The notes: generated from the letters alone by a model not told the origin. 64,000 nucleotides of DNA from Crocosphaera sp. (GCF_030064895.1 NZ_JASJEB010000013.1:1-64000); one strand, 5' to 3'. Counted from the first letter of the stretch, positions 18,044-28,899 are shown. Program-made: numbers and translations.

Positions 18044-19609
18044 ATGACAACTAAAAGAGTAATATTAATTGTTTTAACTATCGTTTCACTTATCCCTGTA
18101 ATTTTATCGTTAATTGGTAGTATTAATCAACCGCAAGTCCAATCGAACTTACAACTTTATCAAACAAACTTAGTGCTACAAGCAGCAGAATTTTCAGATG
18201 AAAATATTAATGGAATTGAGCAAATTCGTGAATCAGTATTGGGGAAAAATCCTTATAAATCAGCCCTAAAACAATATCAAGATGCTCGTAAACTCTCTGA
18301 GAAAAATTTAACAAAGTTAGAAAATAATCTAAAAATACTCGAAGAAGAAAGTCAAGGTATTAACCAGGAAGAAAATTACAATTCTCTGCCCATTTTATTA
18401 GGAAATAATGAGCAAACAAAATTACAGATAGAAGTAAATCAACAACTACAAGAAATTGAAAAAATAACCGTTAAAATAGCACTCTTAGAAATCGCAGAAG
18501 GAGAAGGAAATCCAAACAAAGGGTTAGGAACATTAAACGAACTACAAAAATTATCTTTTTCAACTTCTATAAAAAATACAGCTAATATACTCAGCTATTT
18601 ATGGAACAATAATGAGCCTATTTTAGCAGAATCAGAAGCAACAATTAAACAAGAATTAAACGGATGGTTTCGGACTTATTCTCTTAACCAACTCTACCAA
18701 ATTCAAGAGCGAAAAGATGATTTAATTAAATTGCAAGAAAGCCAACAAGAAGCAGCAAAACAAGCAATTATTAAGTTAACAATTATTGCTATTATTCCCG
18801 TAGTAGGTGGATTAATAGGAGTCGGAATTATTATCTTATGTTTGATTCAATTAGCTGTTAAGAAAGAATCAGCTATTTTAGTCATAGATGAAAGATTTAA
18901 GTGGGAAACTCCCTGGACAATAGAAATTCCTTGGCAAGTTTTAGTAGTTGGATTTCTCTTATTTGGGCAAATACTTCTCCCCATTTTAGCTAGTTTTCTT
19001 ACTATTAATGTTGCTGAATTAAGCTTGCGAGGAAAAGCGTTTTATGTATTAGCAACCTATGTTGCCCTATCTTTAGGAGGAATAGGAGTGCTATATTTAT
19101 CAATTAAATCCTTTTTTCCCTTACCGAAAGATTGGTTTAACTTTAATTTTTTCAATAACTGGATTATTTGGGGAACAGGAGGCTATTTAGTTGCTTTACC
19201 TTTAGTGATTATTATTTCATTGATTAATCAAAATATTTGGGATGGTCAAGGAGGAAGCAACCCCTTACTTTCTCTCGCATTAGAAGGACAAGATATAGTG
19301 GTTTTAGCTATCTTTTACTTCACCGCAGCTATCGCCGCACCTTTTTACGAAGAAATTATGTTTCGTGGCTTTTTATTACCCTCTTTAACTCGTTATTTTC
19401 CCCTATGGGGAGCCATTGGAATCAGTAGTTTAATCTTTGCTGTTGCTCATCTTAATCTTTCAGAAGTGCTGCCTTTAACTGTTTTAGGTATTGTTTTAGG
19501 AATTGTTTACACACGCTCTCGTAATCTTCTTTCTTCCATGCTATTACATAGTCTTTGGAATAGTGGTACTTTAATTAGTCTTTTCTTATTAGGGAGTGGA
19601 GGAAATTAA
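18044..19609 (+). CDS. CPBP-family intramembrane metalloprotease
   Basis: A 521-residue protein with an N-terminal anchor, a coiled-coil-rich periplasmic region (residues about 40-235), then a bundle of helices ending in a CPBP (Abi, Rce1-like) domain. The catalytic motif EEIMFR spans Glu436-Arg441, with later histidines in VAHLNLS and LLHSLWN. Relatives cleave CAAX-type or other membrane substrates, and in bacteria some protect against self-made peptides. The large coiled N-terminal region is typical of cyanobacterial members. It is the third gene of the membrane block and has an ATG start with an AGAGAG ribosome site. Confidence 0.85.
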   Translation: MTTKRVILIVLTIVSLIPVILSLIGSINQPQVQSNLQLYQTNLVLQAAEFSDENINGIEQIRESVLGKNPYKSALKQYQDARKLSEKNLTKLENNLKILEEESQGINQEENYNSLPILLGNNEQTKLQIEVNQQLQEIEKITVKIALLEIAEGEGNPNKGLGTLNELQKLSFSTSIKNTANILSYLWNNNEPILAESEATIKQELNGWFRTYSLNQLYQIQERKDDLIKLQESQQEAAKQAIIKLTIIAIIPVVGGLIGVGIIILCLIQLAVKKESAILVIDERFKWETPWTIEIPWQVLVVGFLLFGQILLPILASFLTINVAELSLRGKAFYVLATYVALSLGGIGVLYLSIKSFFPLPKDWFNFNFFNNWIIWGTGGYLVALPLVIIISLINQNIWDGQGGSNPLLSLALEGQDIVVLAIFYFTAAIAAPFYEEIMFRGFLLPSLTRYFPLWGAIGISSLIFAVAHLNLSEVLPLTVLGIVLGIVYTRSRNLLSSMLLHSLWNSGTLISLFLLGSGGN

Positions 19610-19630
19610 AAATTTATCGCATTTTCATTA

Positions 19631-19680
19631 ACTTGGACTATAGATGTGGACTTTTTAGGGGTTAACTGCCATTAACCCCT
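19631..19680. repeat. ACTTGGACTA / AGGGGTTAA palindromic repeat
   Basis: ACTTGGACTA is followed after a short gap by a 24-base near-perfect palindrome (AGGGGTTAA, centre, TTAACCCCT). The same arrangement appears inverted at 54416-54465 and as a half copy at 42640-42675. It belongs to a dispersed palindrome family; it may also end transcription of the membrane block. Confidence 0.75.
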
Positions 19681-19789
19681 AATTGATGAAAATTCTTCTA
19701 ACAAAATATTGAGCAGTGATAACAAAATACGGATTTAAGGGAATAATATAAATAGTATAATCTCAACAAAATAGTAACTTAAATAATCA

Positions 19790-20605
19790 ATGAATAGCAC
19801 ATTACCACAACAACAGTTAGGAAAAATGATAGGAACAATAGCTATTATTGCCCTCAGCTTAACCGGGGTAATTGGGCTACAAAAATCCCTAATTGCCCCT
19901 GAAAAACAAGCGTTAACCCCAGAGGAATATAAGAAACAACAACAACTAGAAAAAATACAATTGAACGTTTACAAAGGATTACCCAGTTTTGGATATGGTA
20001 ACTTACTAGCAGATTGGTTTTACTTAAAGTTTGTTCAATATTTTGGAGATGGGGAAGCACGTAAACACACTGGGTATCCCCTTAGTCCAGATTATTTCCA
20101 ATTAGTGATAGACAACGATCCTCGTTTTGTAGATGCTAATCTTAGAATAGCCGTGTCCACTTCTCTTTTCGCGGGTTTACCCCATAAAAGTGTCGAATTC
20201 TTAGAAGAAAGTTTAAAACATACCCCACCTAAAGTAACATCTCCTGTATATCCTCCTTATTATTTATGGATTTATAAAGGTGTAGATGAATTACTATTTT
20301 TAGGGAATGTAGAAGCAGCAAAAAACTCGAATACGATGGCTGCTAACTGGGCTGATACCTATCCTGAAAATGATAGATTTAATAGTAAAGGTGTAGCTAA
20401 AAGAAGACGACAAACGGTTAACTTTTTAGAAGAAAATCCCGACAGTCGAGCGGCACAAATTGGAGCTTGGTCCCAGATTTTAAGTAATGCTAATAGCCAA
20501 GAAATGATTGAGCGAGTATTAGCAGAAATTCAATCTCTAGGGGGTGAGATTTCTATAGATTCTGATGGCAATGTTAGGGTTCGTGTTCCTGAATGGATTG
20601 ATTAG
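19790..20605 (+). CDS. Membrane-anchored hypothetical protein
   Basis: A 271-residue protein with one N-terminal membrane helix (residues about 12-29) and a soluble helical domain facing outwards. The segment GNLLADWFYLKFVQYFGD resembles a motif seen in cyanobacterial proteins with degenerate TPR-like repeats. Helical pairs follow, with PHKSVEFLEESL and GNVEAAKNSNTMAANW. No enzymatic motif is visible. The ATG start is supported by the anchor. It sits 180 bases after the membrane block, beyond a palindromic repeat, so it may have its own promoter. Confidence 0.6.
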   Translation: MNSTLPQQQLGKMIGTIAIIALSLTGVIGLQKSLIAPEKQALTPEEYKKQQQLEKIQLNVYKGLPSFGYGNLLADWFYLKFVQYFGDGEARKHTGYPLSPDYFQLVIDNDPRFVDANLRIAVSTSLFAGLPHKSVEFLEESLKHTPPKVTSPVYPPYYLWIYKGVDELLFLGNVEAAKNSNTMAANWADTYPENDRFNSKGVAKRRRQTVNFLEENPDSRAAQIGAWSQILSNANSQEMIERVLAEIQSLGGEISIDSDGNVRVRVPEWID

Positions 20606-20650
20606 ATATAGGTTATTAACTAGGTAGAGATAATGGGATAATTATCTCTA

Positions 20651-21013
20651 CTAAATCGGTAAATTACGTACTCGAAAAGCACCATCACTAACTGAAATAA
20701 TTGCCCCTGTTAACAACTCATTTTCACATTGACCGATAACTTTCTCTAATTGAGGATTGATTTTATCATAATTCTCGTTACCTAATCTAAAGATAATTAC
20801 ACTGGGTAATATATCTTTACTCCATGCTAATAAATTGGTAAAATCTAAGTCCATTGTTAATATAATTCTTTCCTCATTTTTTGCTTTAATTAAAATAGCT
20901 TCATCATCAAGTCTTTGTAACCCTTCTTCCCTTAAATGAACAGTATTATAGCCTTGGTTTCGTAGCCATTCTAACGTTTTTTGAGAGATTCCCATATCTG
21001 CTAAAAACTTCAT
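20651..21013 (-). CDS. DUF5615 PIN-like toxin
   Basis: A 120-residue protein of the DUF5615 (Mut7-C/PIN-like) family. It begins MKFLADMGIS, and carries TMDLDFTNL, giving conserved acidic residues for a metal-dependent RNase fold. It overlaps the DUF433 gene by four bases (ATGA), the usual layout of this toxin-antitoxin type, in which the DUF433 protein precedes the PIN-like toxin. Lengths fit both families. Toxicity is inferred from the pairing. Confidence 0.85.
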   Translation of the reverse strand: MKFLADMGISQKTLEWLRNQGYNTVHLREEGLQRLDDEAILIKAKNEERIILTMDLDFTNLLAWSKDILPSVIIFRLGNENYDKINPQLEKVIGQCENELLTGAIISVSDGAFRVRNLPI

Positions 21014-21264
21014 TTTACTGACTCTAGTTTCTGATTTTGTTCAATGGGCATAACTCTTTCCTCAGCTAACCAAGCAGCATATAATAAACATTGTTTAATA
21101 TCCTCTAATTCTAAATCAGGATATTCGTCTAAAATTTCTTGATTGGGTTTCCCATTAGCAACTAAATTAAGAATCAAAGACACAGGAATTCGCATTCCTC
21201 TAATACAGGCTTTACCCATCATGATTTTAGGTTCAAAAGTAATTCTGTCTAGTTGTTTTAACAT
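21010..21264 (-). CDS. DUF433 antitoxin
   Basis: An 84-residue DUF433 protein, a winged-helix-like antitoxin. The family signature KACIRGMRIPVSLILNLVA is visible in the first half (residues about 19-37), followed by EILDEYPDLELEDIKQCL. It starts at an ATG and overlaps the downstream toxin start by four bases. It probably binds its own promoter in the gap between itself and mnmG. Confidence 0.88.
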   Translation of the reverse strand: MLKQLDRITFEPKIMMGKACIRGMRIPVSLILNLVANGKPNQEILDEYPDLELEDIKQCLLYAAWLAEERVMPIEQNQKLESVK

Positions 21265-21401
21265 TAAATTTATTCTCCTTTATTGTTGAATGAGTTGAAT
21301 TATTAGTGTTTCAATAATATTAGAAGATAATCTATAACATGATTCTCGATTATCTTCTTTTTTATTTTTCTATTCCTCTACAGTTCGGTATACTTAAAAA
21401 T

Positions 21402-23330
21402 TTAAACAGATTGATAACGCGCACCGCTTTGCGGATCTCTTCGAGATCGCAGTTCTAAATAAACTAATAAAGCGTTAATATCAGCAGGATTTACACCACC
21501 AATGCGAGAAGCTTGGCCAAGGGTCAAAGGACGTACTTTTGTCAATTTTTCCCTCGCTTCCATAGAAAGGGTGTCTATGGACATATAATCGATGTCTGAG
21601 GGCAATTTTTTGTTACTATGTCGGCTAATTTGTTCGATTTGAATTTGTTGACGTTTCAAATAACCTGAGTATTTAATGTCAATTTCTGCTCCTTGTTTTT
21701 CAACGGTTGTTAACTCTATATTGCCTAAACCATACTGTTCTAAATGTTGATAATGAAACTTGGGACGACGTAATAAATCAGCTAAGGTTACTGAACCTTT
21801 TATCTTCTGTTGGGTATCATTAACAATCTTAATTCCTACTTCATCTCTTTCTTTAATTCTTGTTTCATAAAGTCGTTCTTTTTCCCCTAAGATATTAGCT
21901 TGTTTTTCTTGGAATAAATTCCAACGACGGTCATCAATTAAGCCAATTTCTCGACCTAAAGGAGTCATTCTTTGATCCGCATTATCTGACCGTAAAATTA
22001 GACGATATTCAGAGCGAGAAGTTAACATTCTGTAAGGTTCTCGTAAATCTTTGGTACATAAATCATCGATTAATGTTCCTAGATAACTCTCTTCTCTGGG
22101 GAAGATAATCATCTCCTCATTTCTAACAAATTTAACTGCATTTATTCCAGCAACAATTCCTTGTGCTGCTGCTTCTTCGTAACCGGTTGTTCCATTAACT
22201 TGTCCAGCAGAAAATAACCCTTCAATCTTCTTAGTCATCAAAGTAGGATAACATTGGGTTGCCGGTAAAAAGTCATATTCTACTGCATAAGCAGGACGCA
22301 ACATCACACAATTTTCTAACCCTGGCAAGGTTCTTAACATGGCTAATTGTATTTTTTCTGGGAGACCAGTAGAAAACCCTTGGATATACAATTCTGGTAT
22401 TTCTCTTCCTTCGGGTTCAATAAAAATTTGATGGCTTTCTTTATCAGCAAACCTAACAATTTTATCCTCAATAGAAGGACAATAACGAGGCCCTTTAGAA
22501 TCAATAAACCCCCCATAAATAGGAGACAAATGTAAGTTATCTTTGATTAATTGATGAGTTTTGGTAGTAGTTCGGGTCAAATAACAATTCATTTGTTCTC
22601 GTTGCACCCAAACCGCCGGATCAAAACTAAACCAACGCACTTCCTCATCTGGGGGTTGGGGTTCCAAGCGAGAATAGTCAACCGATCGCTTATCTACCCT
22701 AGCTGGTGTTCCTGTTTTCAATCTTCCTGTTTCAAACCCTAAGTTATTGAGAGTTTCCGTTAAACCCACTGCTGCAAACTCTCCAGCCCTTCCTGCTTCC
22801 ATAGACTTATTACCGATCCAAATGCGACCCCCTAAAAAGGTTCCCGTGGTCAAAATAACGGCTTTAGCCTCAAAACAAGTGCCAAAATAGGTTTGGATGC
22901 CGATCACCTCGTCATTTTTCCCCAATACCAGATCCGTCACCATTCCTTCACGGATGCTTAAATTCTCTTGATTTTCGACAATTTCCTTCATTACTGCCGA
23001 ATACTCTCGTTTATCCGTCTGCGCCCGTAACGCCCAAACAGCAGGCCCCCTTGAAGAGTTGAGAACCCGTTTTTGCAGATAGGTGCGATCAGCCATTTTG
23101 CCGATCTCTCCTCCCAAAGCGTCCACTTCGTGGGTTAACTGGGACTTTGCCGGACCGCCTACAGCCGGGTTACAGGGTTGCCAAGCGATGCGATCGAGGT
23201 TGAGGGTTAACATGAGGGTACGACACCCTAAACGCGCTGCTGCTAGGGCTGCTTCACACCCAGAATGGCCAGCACCTACAACAATAATATCAAAGCTATC
23301 CTGGAAGTCAACGGGAGTGGTAACGGTCAT
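21402..23330 (-). CDS. mnmG: tRNA uridine-5-carboxymethylaminomethyl enzyme MnmG (GidA)
   Basis: A 642-residue FAD enzyme that, with MnmE, modifies the wobble uridine of certain tRNAs. The FAD site [17 protein letters not shown] lies at residues about 18-34. [24 protein letters not shown] and the C-terminal helical domain ending in [17 protein letters not shown] are all as expected. Length matches the family and it starts at an ATG. Toxin-antitoxin pairs lie on both sides. Confidence 0.96.
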   Translation of the reverse strand: MTVTTPVDFQDSFDIIVVGAGHSGCEAALAAARLGCRTLMLTLNLDRIAWQPCNPAVGGPAKSQLTHEVDALGGEIGKMADRTYLQKRVLNSSRGPAVWALRAQTDKREYSAVMKEIVENQENLSIREGMVTDLVLGKNDEVIGIQTYFGTCFEAKAVILTTGTFLGGRIWIGNKSMEAGRAGEFAAVGLTETLNNLGFETGRLKTGTPARVDKRSVDYSRLEPQPPDEEVRWFSFDPAVWVQREQMNCYLTRTTTKTHQLIKDNLHLSPIYGGFIDSKGPRYCPSIEDKIVRFADKESHQIFIEPEGREIPELYIQGFSTGLPEKIQLAMLRTLPGLENCVMLRPAYAVEYDFLPATQCYPTLMTKKIEGLFSAGQVNGTTGYEEAAAQGIVAGINAVKFVRNEEMIIFPREESYLGTLIDDLCTKDLREPYRMLTSRSEYRLILRSDNADQRMTPLGREIGLIDDRRWNLFQEKQANILGEKERLYETRIKERDEVGIKIVNDTQQKIKGSVTLADLLRRPKFHYQHLEQYGLGNIELTTVEKQGAEIDIKYSGYLKRQQIQIEQISRHSNKKLPSDIDYMSIDTLSMEAREKLTKVRPLTLGQASRIGGVNPADINALLVYLELRSRRDPQSGARYQSV

Positions 23331-23427
23331 AATTTAGAACTCGGAAGTTAGAAATAACAGGCTTAATTTTTAGCTACTATATTTCATTTTAGCTGATGGA
23401 TTTGATAGTGATTGTGCTGTTGAATAT

Positions 23428-23838
23428 TTATCTTAATAATGCTTGAAAACCTGCTTGAATAAAATGAATATCTGAAGTGACAGCATCAGTTAAATTTTTT
23501 TCTTTCATAACAAGAAACGAAATGCAGTCGACTAACCCCCAATTTTTATCTTGTCTAGAACCATATAATATTAAACCTTTTTGAAAAAGTTGAGGGGTAA
23601 TATTAATGACGAAAATGTTATCAGTAGAGTAACATTGTTGAATAAAAGCAATGACTTTTTCACGGTTATAGTTACTAAGCGCGTTAGCAACTTCCATAAA
23701 AATAGCTTCTGTTACCCAGATTTCTTTTGCATTTCTTACACGGGGTAAAAACTCTTTGGCAACTTGATGATATTGATCACGGGAGTTAAGAATTGCCTGA
23801 ATGAAAACAGTATCTAGAAAAAGTCGCTCTTGATTCAT
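23428..23838 (-). CDS. PIN-domain toxin (VapC-like)
   Basis: A 136-residue PIN-domain protein. The start FLDTVFIQAIL has the first acidic residue; Glu in WVTEAIFMEVANAL, Asp in WGLVDCISFLVM and TSDIHF complete the usual acidic set of a ribonuclease. It overlaps its partner's stop codon by one base (TAATG). Members cleave specific RNAs when not bound by the antitoxin. This target is unknown. Confidence 0.85.
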   Translation of the reverse strand: MNQERLFLDTVFIQAILNSRDQYHQVAKEFLPRVRNAKEIWVTEAIFMEVANALSNYNREKVIAFIQQCYSTDNIFVINITPQLFQKGLILYGSRQDKNWGLVDCISFLVMKEKNLTDAVTSDIHFIQAGFQALLR

Positions 23839-24083
23839 TAATCATTATCTCTTTTCGGTGTACCATATAAGTAATGATCATGTTCACTTGACCAGTCTTC
23901 AGGTGCTTCATAAGTTCCTGTCATCTCTTCTAGGAGATCCCAAGCATTTTTAGAAGTGATTTGTTGAGTTTTTTCTTGAGAAATAATTTGAATGGTATAA
24001 CGGGTATTTGGTTCCAATTTAATATTTTCTTCTGGATAAAAAGCTGAACCATCATAAGTTACTATTAATTTTTCTTGTATCAT
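23838..24083 (-). CDS. Antitoxin partner of PIN toxin
   Basis: An 81-residue protein that starts KLIVTYDGSAFYPEENIKLEPNTRYTI in outline, a short beta-rich N-terminal region like that of small antitoxins, followed by an acidic tail (EDWSSEHDHYLYGTPKR) suited to blocking a PIN active site. It is translationally coupled to the toxin. The family name is less certain than the role. Confidence 0.75.
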   Translation of the reverse strand: MIQEKLIVTYDGSAFYPEENIKLEPNTRYTIQIISQEKTQQITSKNAWDLLEEMTGTYEAPEDWSSEHDHYLYGTPKRDND

Positions 24084-24361
24084 TTAATTTTTCCTTGGGA
24101 TTGGTTAATTATAAGAGTAATATAAGACTATTGTTTCTTACCCCTTATCTATAGTATAAAGTAAGCTCTAGTAGTCAGTAATGATATATGAGAAACGAGA
24201 TAGTATTATGTCCCTAAGAATAATCTTTGTCGGGGTTTAAGACTGTTAAAAATTGCTTCTAATTTTCTCACCACTGAAACCTGATCACCATATTGTGGAC
24301 AGTTAGGACTGATTTAAGCTAAATTGGTAACGAGTATGTTTAAGTCAATCTTAGGAAAAAA
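24084..24361. other. Intergenic region, divergent promoters
   Basis: This 278-base gap lies between the antitoxin gene and the Fur-family gene, which are divergent. I see no gene or strong repeat. AGGAAAAA just before the Fur-family ATG is its ribosome site. Confidence 0.4.
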
Positions 24362-24835
24362 ATGGTCGAAGAAAACACACAAATTCGCTCTTTAGAAGAT
24401 GCTTTAAACCGTTGTCAATGTCTAGGAATGCGTATTAGTAGGCAACGTCGCTATATCCTAGAATTACTCTGGAAAACTAAAGAACATCTCTCAGCTAGAG
24501 AAATTTATAATCGTCTGAGTCAAAACGGCAAAAATGTTGGTCACACATCAGTTTATCAAAATCTAGAAGCTTTATCCAGTCAAAGGATTATTGAATGTTT
24601 AGAACGATGTGATGGACGACTGTATGGAACCATAACCGACTCCCATAGTCATGTCAATTGTTTAGATACTCAGCAAATTATTGATGTTCATGTTCAGCTA
24701 CCTTCTGACTTAATTGAACAGATAGAAGCGCAAACAGGGGTCACTATAACTGACTATCGTATCGATTTTTATGGCCATCAACAACCAGAACAGTCTAAAC
24801 TAGATGAAGCCTTAACCAAGCCTTCACCGGTATAA
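24362..24835 (+). CDS. Fur-family metal/peroxide regulator (PerR-like)
   Basis: A 157-residue DNA-binding regulator of the Fur family. The winged helix includes GMRISRQRRYILELLW and GHTSVYQNLEALS, the recognition helix region. The metal region SHSHVNC is present, but the paired CxxC motifs that bind structural zinc in Zur and many Fur proteins are absent, pointing to the PerR-like cyanobacterial group. Target could be peroxide-stress genes. It is five bases before the next gene, so the two are co-transcribed. Confidence 0.82.
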   Translation: MVEENTQIRSLEDALNRCQCLGMRISRQRRYILELLWKTKEHLSAREIYNRLSQNGKNVGHTSVYQNLEALSSQRIIECLERCDGRLYGTITDSHSHVNCLDTQQIIDVHVQLPSDLIEQIEAQTGVTITDYRIDFYGHQQPEQSKLDEALTKPSPV

Positions 24836-24840
24836 ACCTT

Positions 24841-26499
24841 GTGAGCGATCGCCCTATATCCCTTCTTATTGTAGACAAAGATCCTATTTTTCGCTTAGGA
24901 CTGGAAACGATCTTAAGTAATAATTCTCAGTGGGAAATTTCTGGTCAAACGGATAATTTAACGGATGCTTTAAACCAGTTATCAAATAACAATTTTGATT
25001 TAATTAGTTTAGATTCTAATTTAATCGATGAGACGTTAACAGTTGAAACTTTCTATCAGCAAATAAAAGAAAGTCAACCGGAGATAAAACTATGTTTACT
25101 TAGTTATGATATTAGCTTAAAGCAACAACAAGAATTTAAAAAAATAGGTATCGAAGGCTATATTAATAAAGGAACAGTTATAGAAAGTTTACTTGAAAAC
25201 TGGCAAAGAATTATCGAGGGGGAATTAATTTGGCCGACTATTGCTGGTGGTAAATTATCTGAAGTAAAGACGAAAAAAACTCAAAGAAATTGGTTATCTA
25301 AAGCAAGAAAATCGGGACTAGAACAAATTAATAGTAACTTGCAACTTATTAATAAAAATTTGAAAAAGCCTCCTACTTCTAAGTTAGATCGACTATTTTT
25401 GAAAGGAAGAAAAAGGGAATTATTAACAGCGAGGTGGTTAGTGGAACAGTTGTTACCTGTTGAGGTTATTGTCTTACCTTCTCAAGTAATCAGTAGGGAA
25501 AGTTCAGCATTAACAGCAAAAGTAACAGTAGAGGAAAAAGGGTTAACAATTTTTGATGACACTGTTTATAAACTGCAAAATAACCTTAATAACTTAACTA
25601 AATGTTCCTTAGAAATTGATATTTTAAAGTCTGAGAAGAAAAAAGAAGTATTAGAAATTGTTTTAAAACAATTGTACAGGATTATCAGTGATATTAAGTT
25701 TATCGAGAGAGATAATATTCAATTATCAAAAATAAGAAATAGCTTGTCAATTTTAGGTAGATTATGGCGAGAATCAGCTTTAATTTTTCTCAGTAAATAC
25801 TGTAACGATCAAGAAAACTTTTCCCTAGAAGATATAGAAATAATTGTAGAAGACAACGAAGATATTGTCTCTCAAGAAATTTTAAAGAGAATACCTGGTA
25901 TTCCAGAATTATTTGATTTTCTTTTATTAGCAAGTGATGAAAATATTCAGGAAATTGGCAAAGAAAAAGAAGAACAAGAAAAAATACTGCATAACCTTCT
26001 TATACAAGTTGCCAACGCTATTACATCATTGATTTTAAACTATTTTTCTAACAACGAAAAAATCAAAGAAAGATTGTATAATTTAGAAACAGTATCATCC
26101 AGAGAAATTGCCAAATTTAGAAACCGCTTAGCCTGGGAATACAGAAAAAAACAATATTGGGGAGAACCAAAAGACATTTTTGAAAGTCAGTATAGACTCT
26201 TCTTTTTCAACGAAAAAGGTATTGATTCCTCCGTTATTTATAGTCCCCGTCAACAAGAACTAAATAGTTTAAGGGGAATAAAATGGAGCGTAACCATACT
26301 ATTAGAAATTAGAGACGCAACTTCTCCCTTATTGCGCTCATTAGTGGGGAAACTAGGCAAAGCATTAGTGTATATATTAACCCAAGTAATCGGGCGTGGA
26401 ATTGGATTAGTTGGTAAAGGTATTTTACAAGGAATTGGTAATAGTCTTTCCGAAAGAGATTATCAGAAAAAACCAGCAAAACAAAAAACAAAATACTAA
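24841..26499 (+). CDS. DUF3685 (Ycf55-like) protein with response-regulator receiver
   Basis: A 552-residue protein. The first 120 residues are a receiver domain (LLIVDKDPIFRLGLETIL, phospho-acceptor region DLISLDSNLID, then KLCLLSYD and EGYINKGT). The rest matches DUF3685, related to algal plastid Ycf55, whose function is unknown. It starts with GTG, and that start overlaps a HIP1-type site (GAGCGATCGC). There is no DNA-binding output domain, so signalling by protein contact is likely. It follows the Fur-family gene closely. Confidence 0.75.
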   Translation: MSDRPISLLIVDKDPIFRLGLETILSNNSQWEISGQTDNLTDALNQLSNNNFDLISLDSNLIDETLTVETFYQQIKESQPEIKLCLLSYDISLKQQQEFKKIGIEGYINKGTVIESLLENWQRIIEGELIWPTIAGGKLSEVKTKKTQRNWLSKARKSGLEQINSNLQLINKNLKKPPTSKLDRLFLKGRKRELLTARWLVEQLLPVEVIVLPSQVISRESSALTAKVTVEEKGLTIFDDTVYKLQNNLNNLTKCSLEIDILKSEKKKEVLEIVLKQLYRIISDIKFIERDNIQLSKIRNSLSILGRLWRESALIFLSKYCNDQENFSLEDIEIIVEDNEDIVSQEILKRIPGIPELFDFLLLASDENIQEIGKEKEEQEKILHNLLIQVANAITSLILNYFSNNEKIKERLYNLETVSSREIAKFRNRLAWEYRKKQYWGEPKDIFESQYRLFFFNEKGIDSSVIYSPRQQELNSLRGIKWSVTILLEIRDATSPLLRSLVGKLGKALVYILTQVIGRGIGLVGKGILQGIGNSLSERDYQKKPAKQKTKY

Positions 26500-26566
26500 A
26501 TTATTCGGAGTATCCAAAACAAGCTTTCTTACCCTTTATTATATAATAGCTAATCGGCTGAAATTT

Positions 26567-26638
26567 CCCCCCCTCTCCCCCTCTCCCCGTCTCCCCCTCT
26601 CCCCGTCTCCCCGTCTCCCCCTCTCCCCGTCTCCCCGT
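26567..26638. repeat. Octamer tract CTCCCC(C/G)T
   Basis: About nine tandem octamers of CTCCCCCT and CTCCCCGT lie between the DUF3685 and ftsH genes. The tract is pyrimidine-only on the plus strand apart from the G positions, in sharp contrast to the AT-rich surroundings. Confidence 0.9.
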
Positions 26639-26764
26639 CAAACTCCAAAGATGATTTGTCCATAAAAATAAGATACTCCCAAATTATCCCTGAGAGACTC
26701 CCCTAGATACTGCTTAATGGTTCATAATAAAAGTAAAGAGTAATTTTTTAACAACAGACTGGTT

Positions 26765-28675
26765 ATGAAAGATATCTGCTCCTTAACATCACGACAAAAT
26801 CAAACTCAAACAACCATTCAAGAAAAACAACGGGAATTAACCCGTCCCCAACATAGTCGACAAAGTCGTTTCATGGGGTGGGGCAAATTAATAACCAGCA
26901 CCCTTTTCCTACAATTATTGTTAATGGCCGGTCCAAGTTGGGGACAAGAGAAAGAAGAGAAATATAGTTATAGCCAACTTTTAAATGATATCAATGCAGG
27001 GAAAGTTACCCTGGTAGAAATTGATCCCAGACTACAAACAGCACAAGTAACCTTAAAAGGTCAAGAAGAACCCCGAGAAGTTCCCTTATTACAACAAAAT
27101 CCCGAACTCATTAACAGTCTCAAAGCCAACAATGTCCAGATTGACTATAATCCTTCTCCCGACAACTCGGCTATGGTGCGGTTAATGCTACAACTCCCTA
27201 TAGTTTTATTTATTTTATTCATAGTCATTGCCATTATTCGCCGTTCAGCTAGTATGTCCGGTCAAGCGATGAACTTTAGTAAATCCCGTGCTAGGTTTCA
27301 AATGGAAGCTAAAACAGGGATCTCTTTTGGAGATGTTGCCGGTATTGACGAAGCTAAAGAAGAACTAGAAGAAGTTGTTACCTTCCTTAAAGAACCCGAA
27401 AAATTTACTGCCATCGGTGCAAAAATTCCTAAAGGTGTGCTTTTAATCGGCCCTCCTGGAACAGGAAAAACCCTCCTCGCTAAAGCAGTGGCCGGAGAAG
27501 CAGGGGTTCCCTTCTTTAGTATTTCCGGGTCAGAGTTCGTTGAAATGTTTGTTGGTGTAGGTGCTTCACGGGTCAGAGATTTATTCAAAAAAGCTAAAGA
27601 AAACGCCCCTTGTCTCATATTTATCGATGAAATCGATGCAGTTGGCCGCCAACGTGGTGTTGGTTACGGTGGGGGGAACGATGAAAGGGAACAAACCCTC
27701 AACCAATTATTAACAGAAATGGACGGGTTTGAAGGGAATACCGGAATTATCGTTATTGCTGCTACCAACCGTCCCGATGTCTTGGACAGGGCCTTAATGC
27801 GGCCTGGACGCTTCGATCGCCAAGTTATGGTTGATTACCCGGATATGAAAGGCAGACAGGGTATATTAGAGGTTCATTCCCGTGATAAAAAGGTGGATGA
27901 GGAGGTATCCTTAGAAGCGATCGCCCGACGCACTCCAGGATTTACAGGTGCGGATCTCTCCAACTTACTCAACGAAGCTGCTATTTTTACGGCCAGACGA
28001 CGCAAAGAAGCGATTACAATGGCAGAAATTAACGATGCGATCGATCGCGTGGTTGCTGGTATGGAAGGAACCCCATTGGTGGATAGTAAGAGTAAGCGAT
28101 TGATCGCCTATCATGAAATCGGTCATGCTTTAGTAGGAACCATGATGGCCGGTCATGATCCGGTAGAAAAGGTTACTCTTATTCCCAGAGGTCAGGCCAA
28201 AGGGTTAACCTGGTTTACCCCGGATGAGGATGCAGGGTTAATTACCCGTAACCAATTATTAGCCCGTATTGCAGGGTTATTGGGGGGTAGAGCAGCCGAA
28301 GAAGTAATTTTTGGCGAAGATGAGGTAACGACCGGTGCAGGCAATGACATCGAAAAAGTGACTTCTTTAGCGAGACAGATGGTTACTCGTTTTGGGATGT
28401 CGGAACTGGGTTTATTGGCCTTGGAAGAGGATAATCAAGAAAATTATGCGGCCTTTGATGAAATTGCAACACAAATTGATTCACAGATTAATTTAATTGT
28501 AGAAAAATGTCATGAAAAGGCGCAAAATATTATCCGAGAAAATCGAGCGATGGTCGATCGTTTAGTGGAAATTTTGATTGATAAAGAAACTATTGAAGGG
28601 GACGAGTTTCGTCAGTTATTGGAGGAATTTAAGGAACCGGTTGATTCAGGCATTGAACTTTGTAAGTCAGTTTAA
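26765..28675 (+). CDS. ftsH: ATP-dependent membrane zinc protease FtsH
   Basis: A 636-residue AAA protease that removes damaged membrane proteins such as photosystem II D1 in cyanobacteria. Two membrane helices (about residues 40-60 and 142-158) flank the lumenal part. Walker A GPPGTGKT begins at Gly229, followed by IFIDEIDA and the arginine-finger segment RPGRFDR. The protease motif HEIGH spans His450-His454. A basic 36-residue extension precedes MGWGKL; translation might begin at that inner methionine instead. Cyanobacteria have several paralogues, and this one is of the thylakoid type. Confidence 0.95.
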   Translation: MKDICSLTSRQNQTQTTIQEKQRELTRPQHSRQSRFMGWGKLITSTLFLQLLLMAGPSWGQEKEEKYSYSQLLNDINAGKVTLVEIDPRLQTAQVTLKGQEEPREVPLLQQNPELINSLKANNVQIDYNPSPDNSAMVRLMLQLPIVLFILFIVIAIIRRSASMSGQAMNFSKSRARFQMEAKTGISFGDVAGIDEAKEELEEVVTFLKEPEKFTAIGAKIPKGVLLIGPPGTGKTLLAKAVAGEAGVPFFSISGSEFVEMFVGVGASRVRDLFKKAKENAPCLIFIDEIDAVGRQRGVGYGGGNDEREQTLNQLLTEMDGFEGNTGIIVIAATNRPDVLDRALMRPGRFDRQVMVDYPDMKGRQGILEVHSRDKKVDEEVSLEAIARRTPGFTGADLSNLLNEAAIFTARRRKEAITMAEINDAIDRVVAGMEGTPLVDSKSKRLIAYHEIGHALVGTMMAGHDPVEKVTLIPRGQAKGLTWFTPDEDAGLITRNQLLARIAGLLGGRAAEEVIFGEDEVTTGAGNDIEKVTSLARQMVTRFGMSELGLLALEEDNQENYAAFDEIATQIDSQINLIVEKCHEKAQNIIRENRAMVDRLVEILIDKETIEGDEFRQLLEEFKEPVDSGIELCKSV

Positions 28676-28710
28676 TTCGTAGTGCAAGCATCTTGCTTGC
28701 TAACCTTAAT

Positions 28711-28776
28711 TTAAGGGAACAGGCAACAGGCAACAGGCAACAGAAAAATGTCCTAATAGCCTTAGCCACTGCTATA
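28711..28776 (-). mobile_element. Partial MITE-like element, inverted
   Basis: Read on the minus strand it has the left end TATAGCAGTGGCTAAG, then GCTATTAGGACATTTTT and CTGTTGCC-type heptamers (three CTGTTGC and one CTGTTCC). The right arm of the full element is missing. It faces the complete copy at 28900-29009. Confidence 0.7.
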
Positions 28777-28817
28777 TGTATTGTATGATACTAACTTCGA
28801 GATTAGTACCCCCTTTT

Positions 28818-28845
28818 GTAGAGACGTTGCATGCAACGTCTCTAC
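28818..28845. repeat. 28-bp perfect palindrome
   Basis: GTAGAGACGTTGCA joined directly to its reverse complement, with no loop. This palindrome is dispersed in many cyanobacterial genomes. It lies between the two inverted MITE copies. Confidence 0.9.
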
Positions 28846-28899
28846 GGGGTTTTAGATGGAATAGATAAGCGGATTTTGTATTACACGGTAGTTTGACAG

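Noticed and set aside
24362-24835. The Zur regulator of the zinc island
   Set aside because: The protein lacks the CxxC pairs usual in Zur and is 20 kb away; it fits the PerR-like group better.
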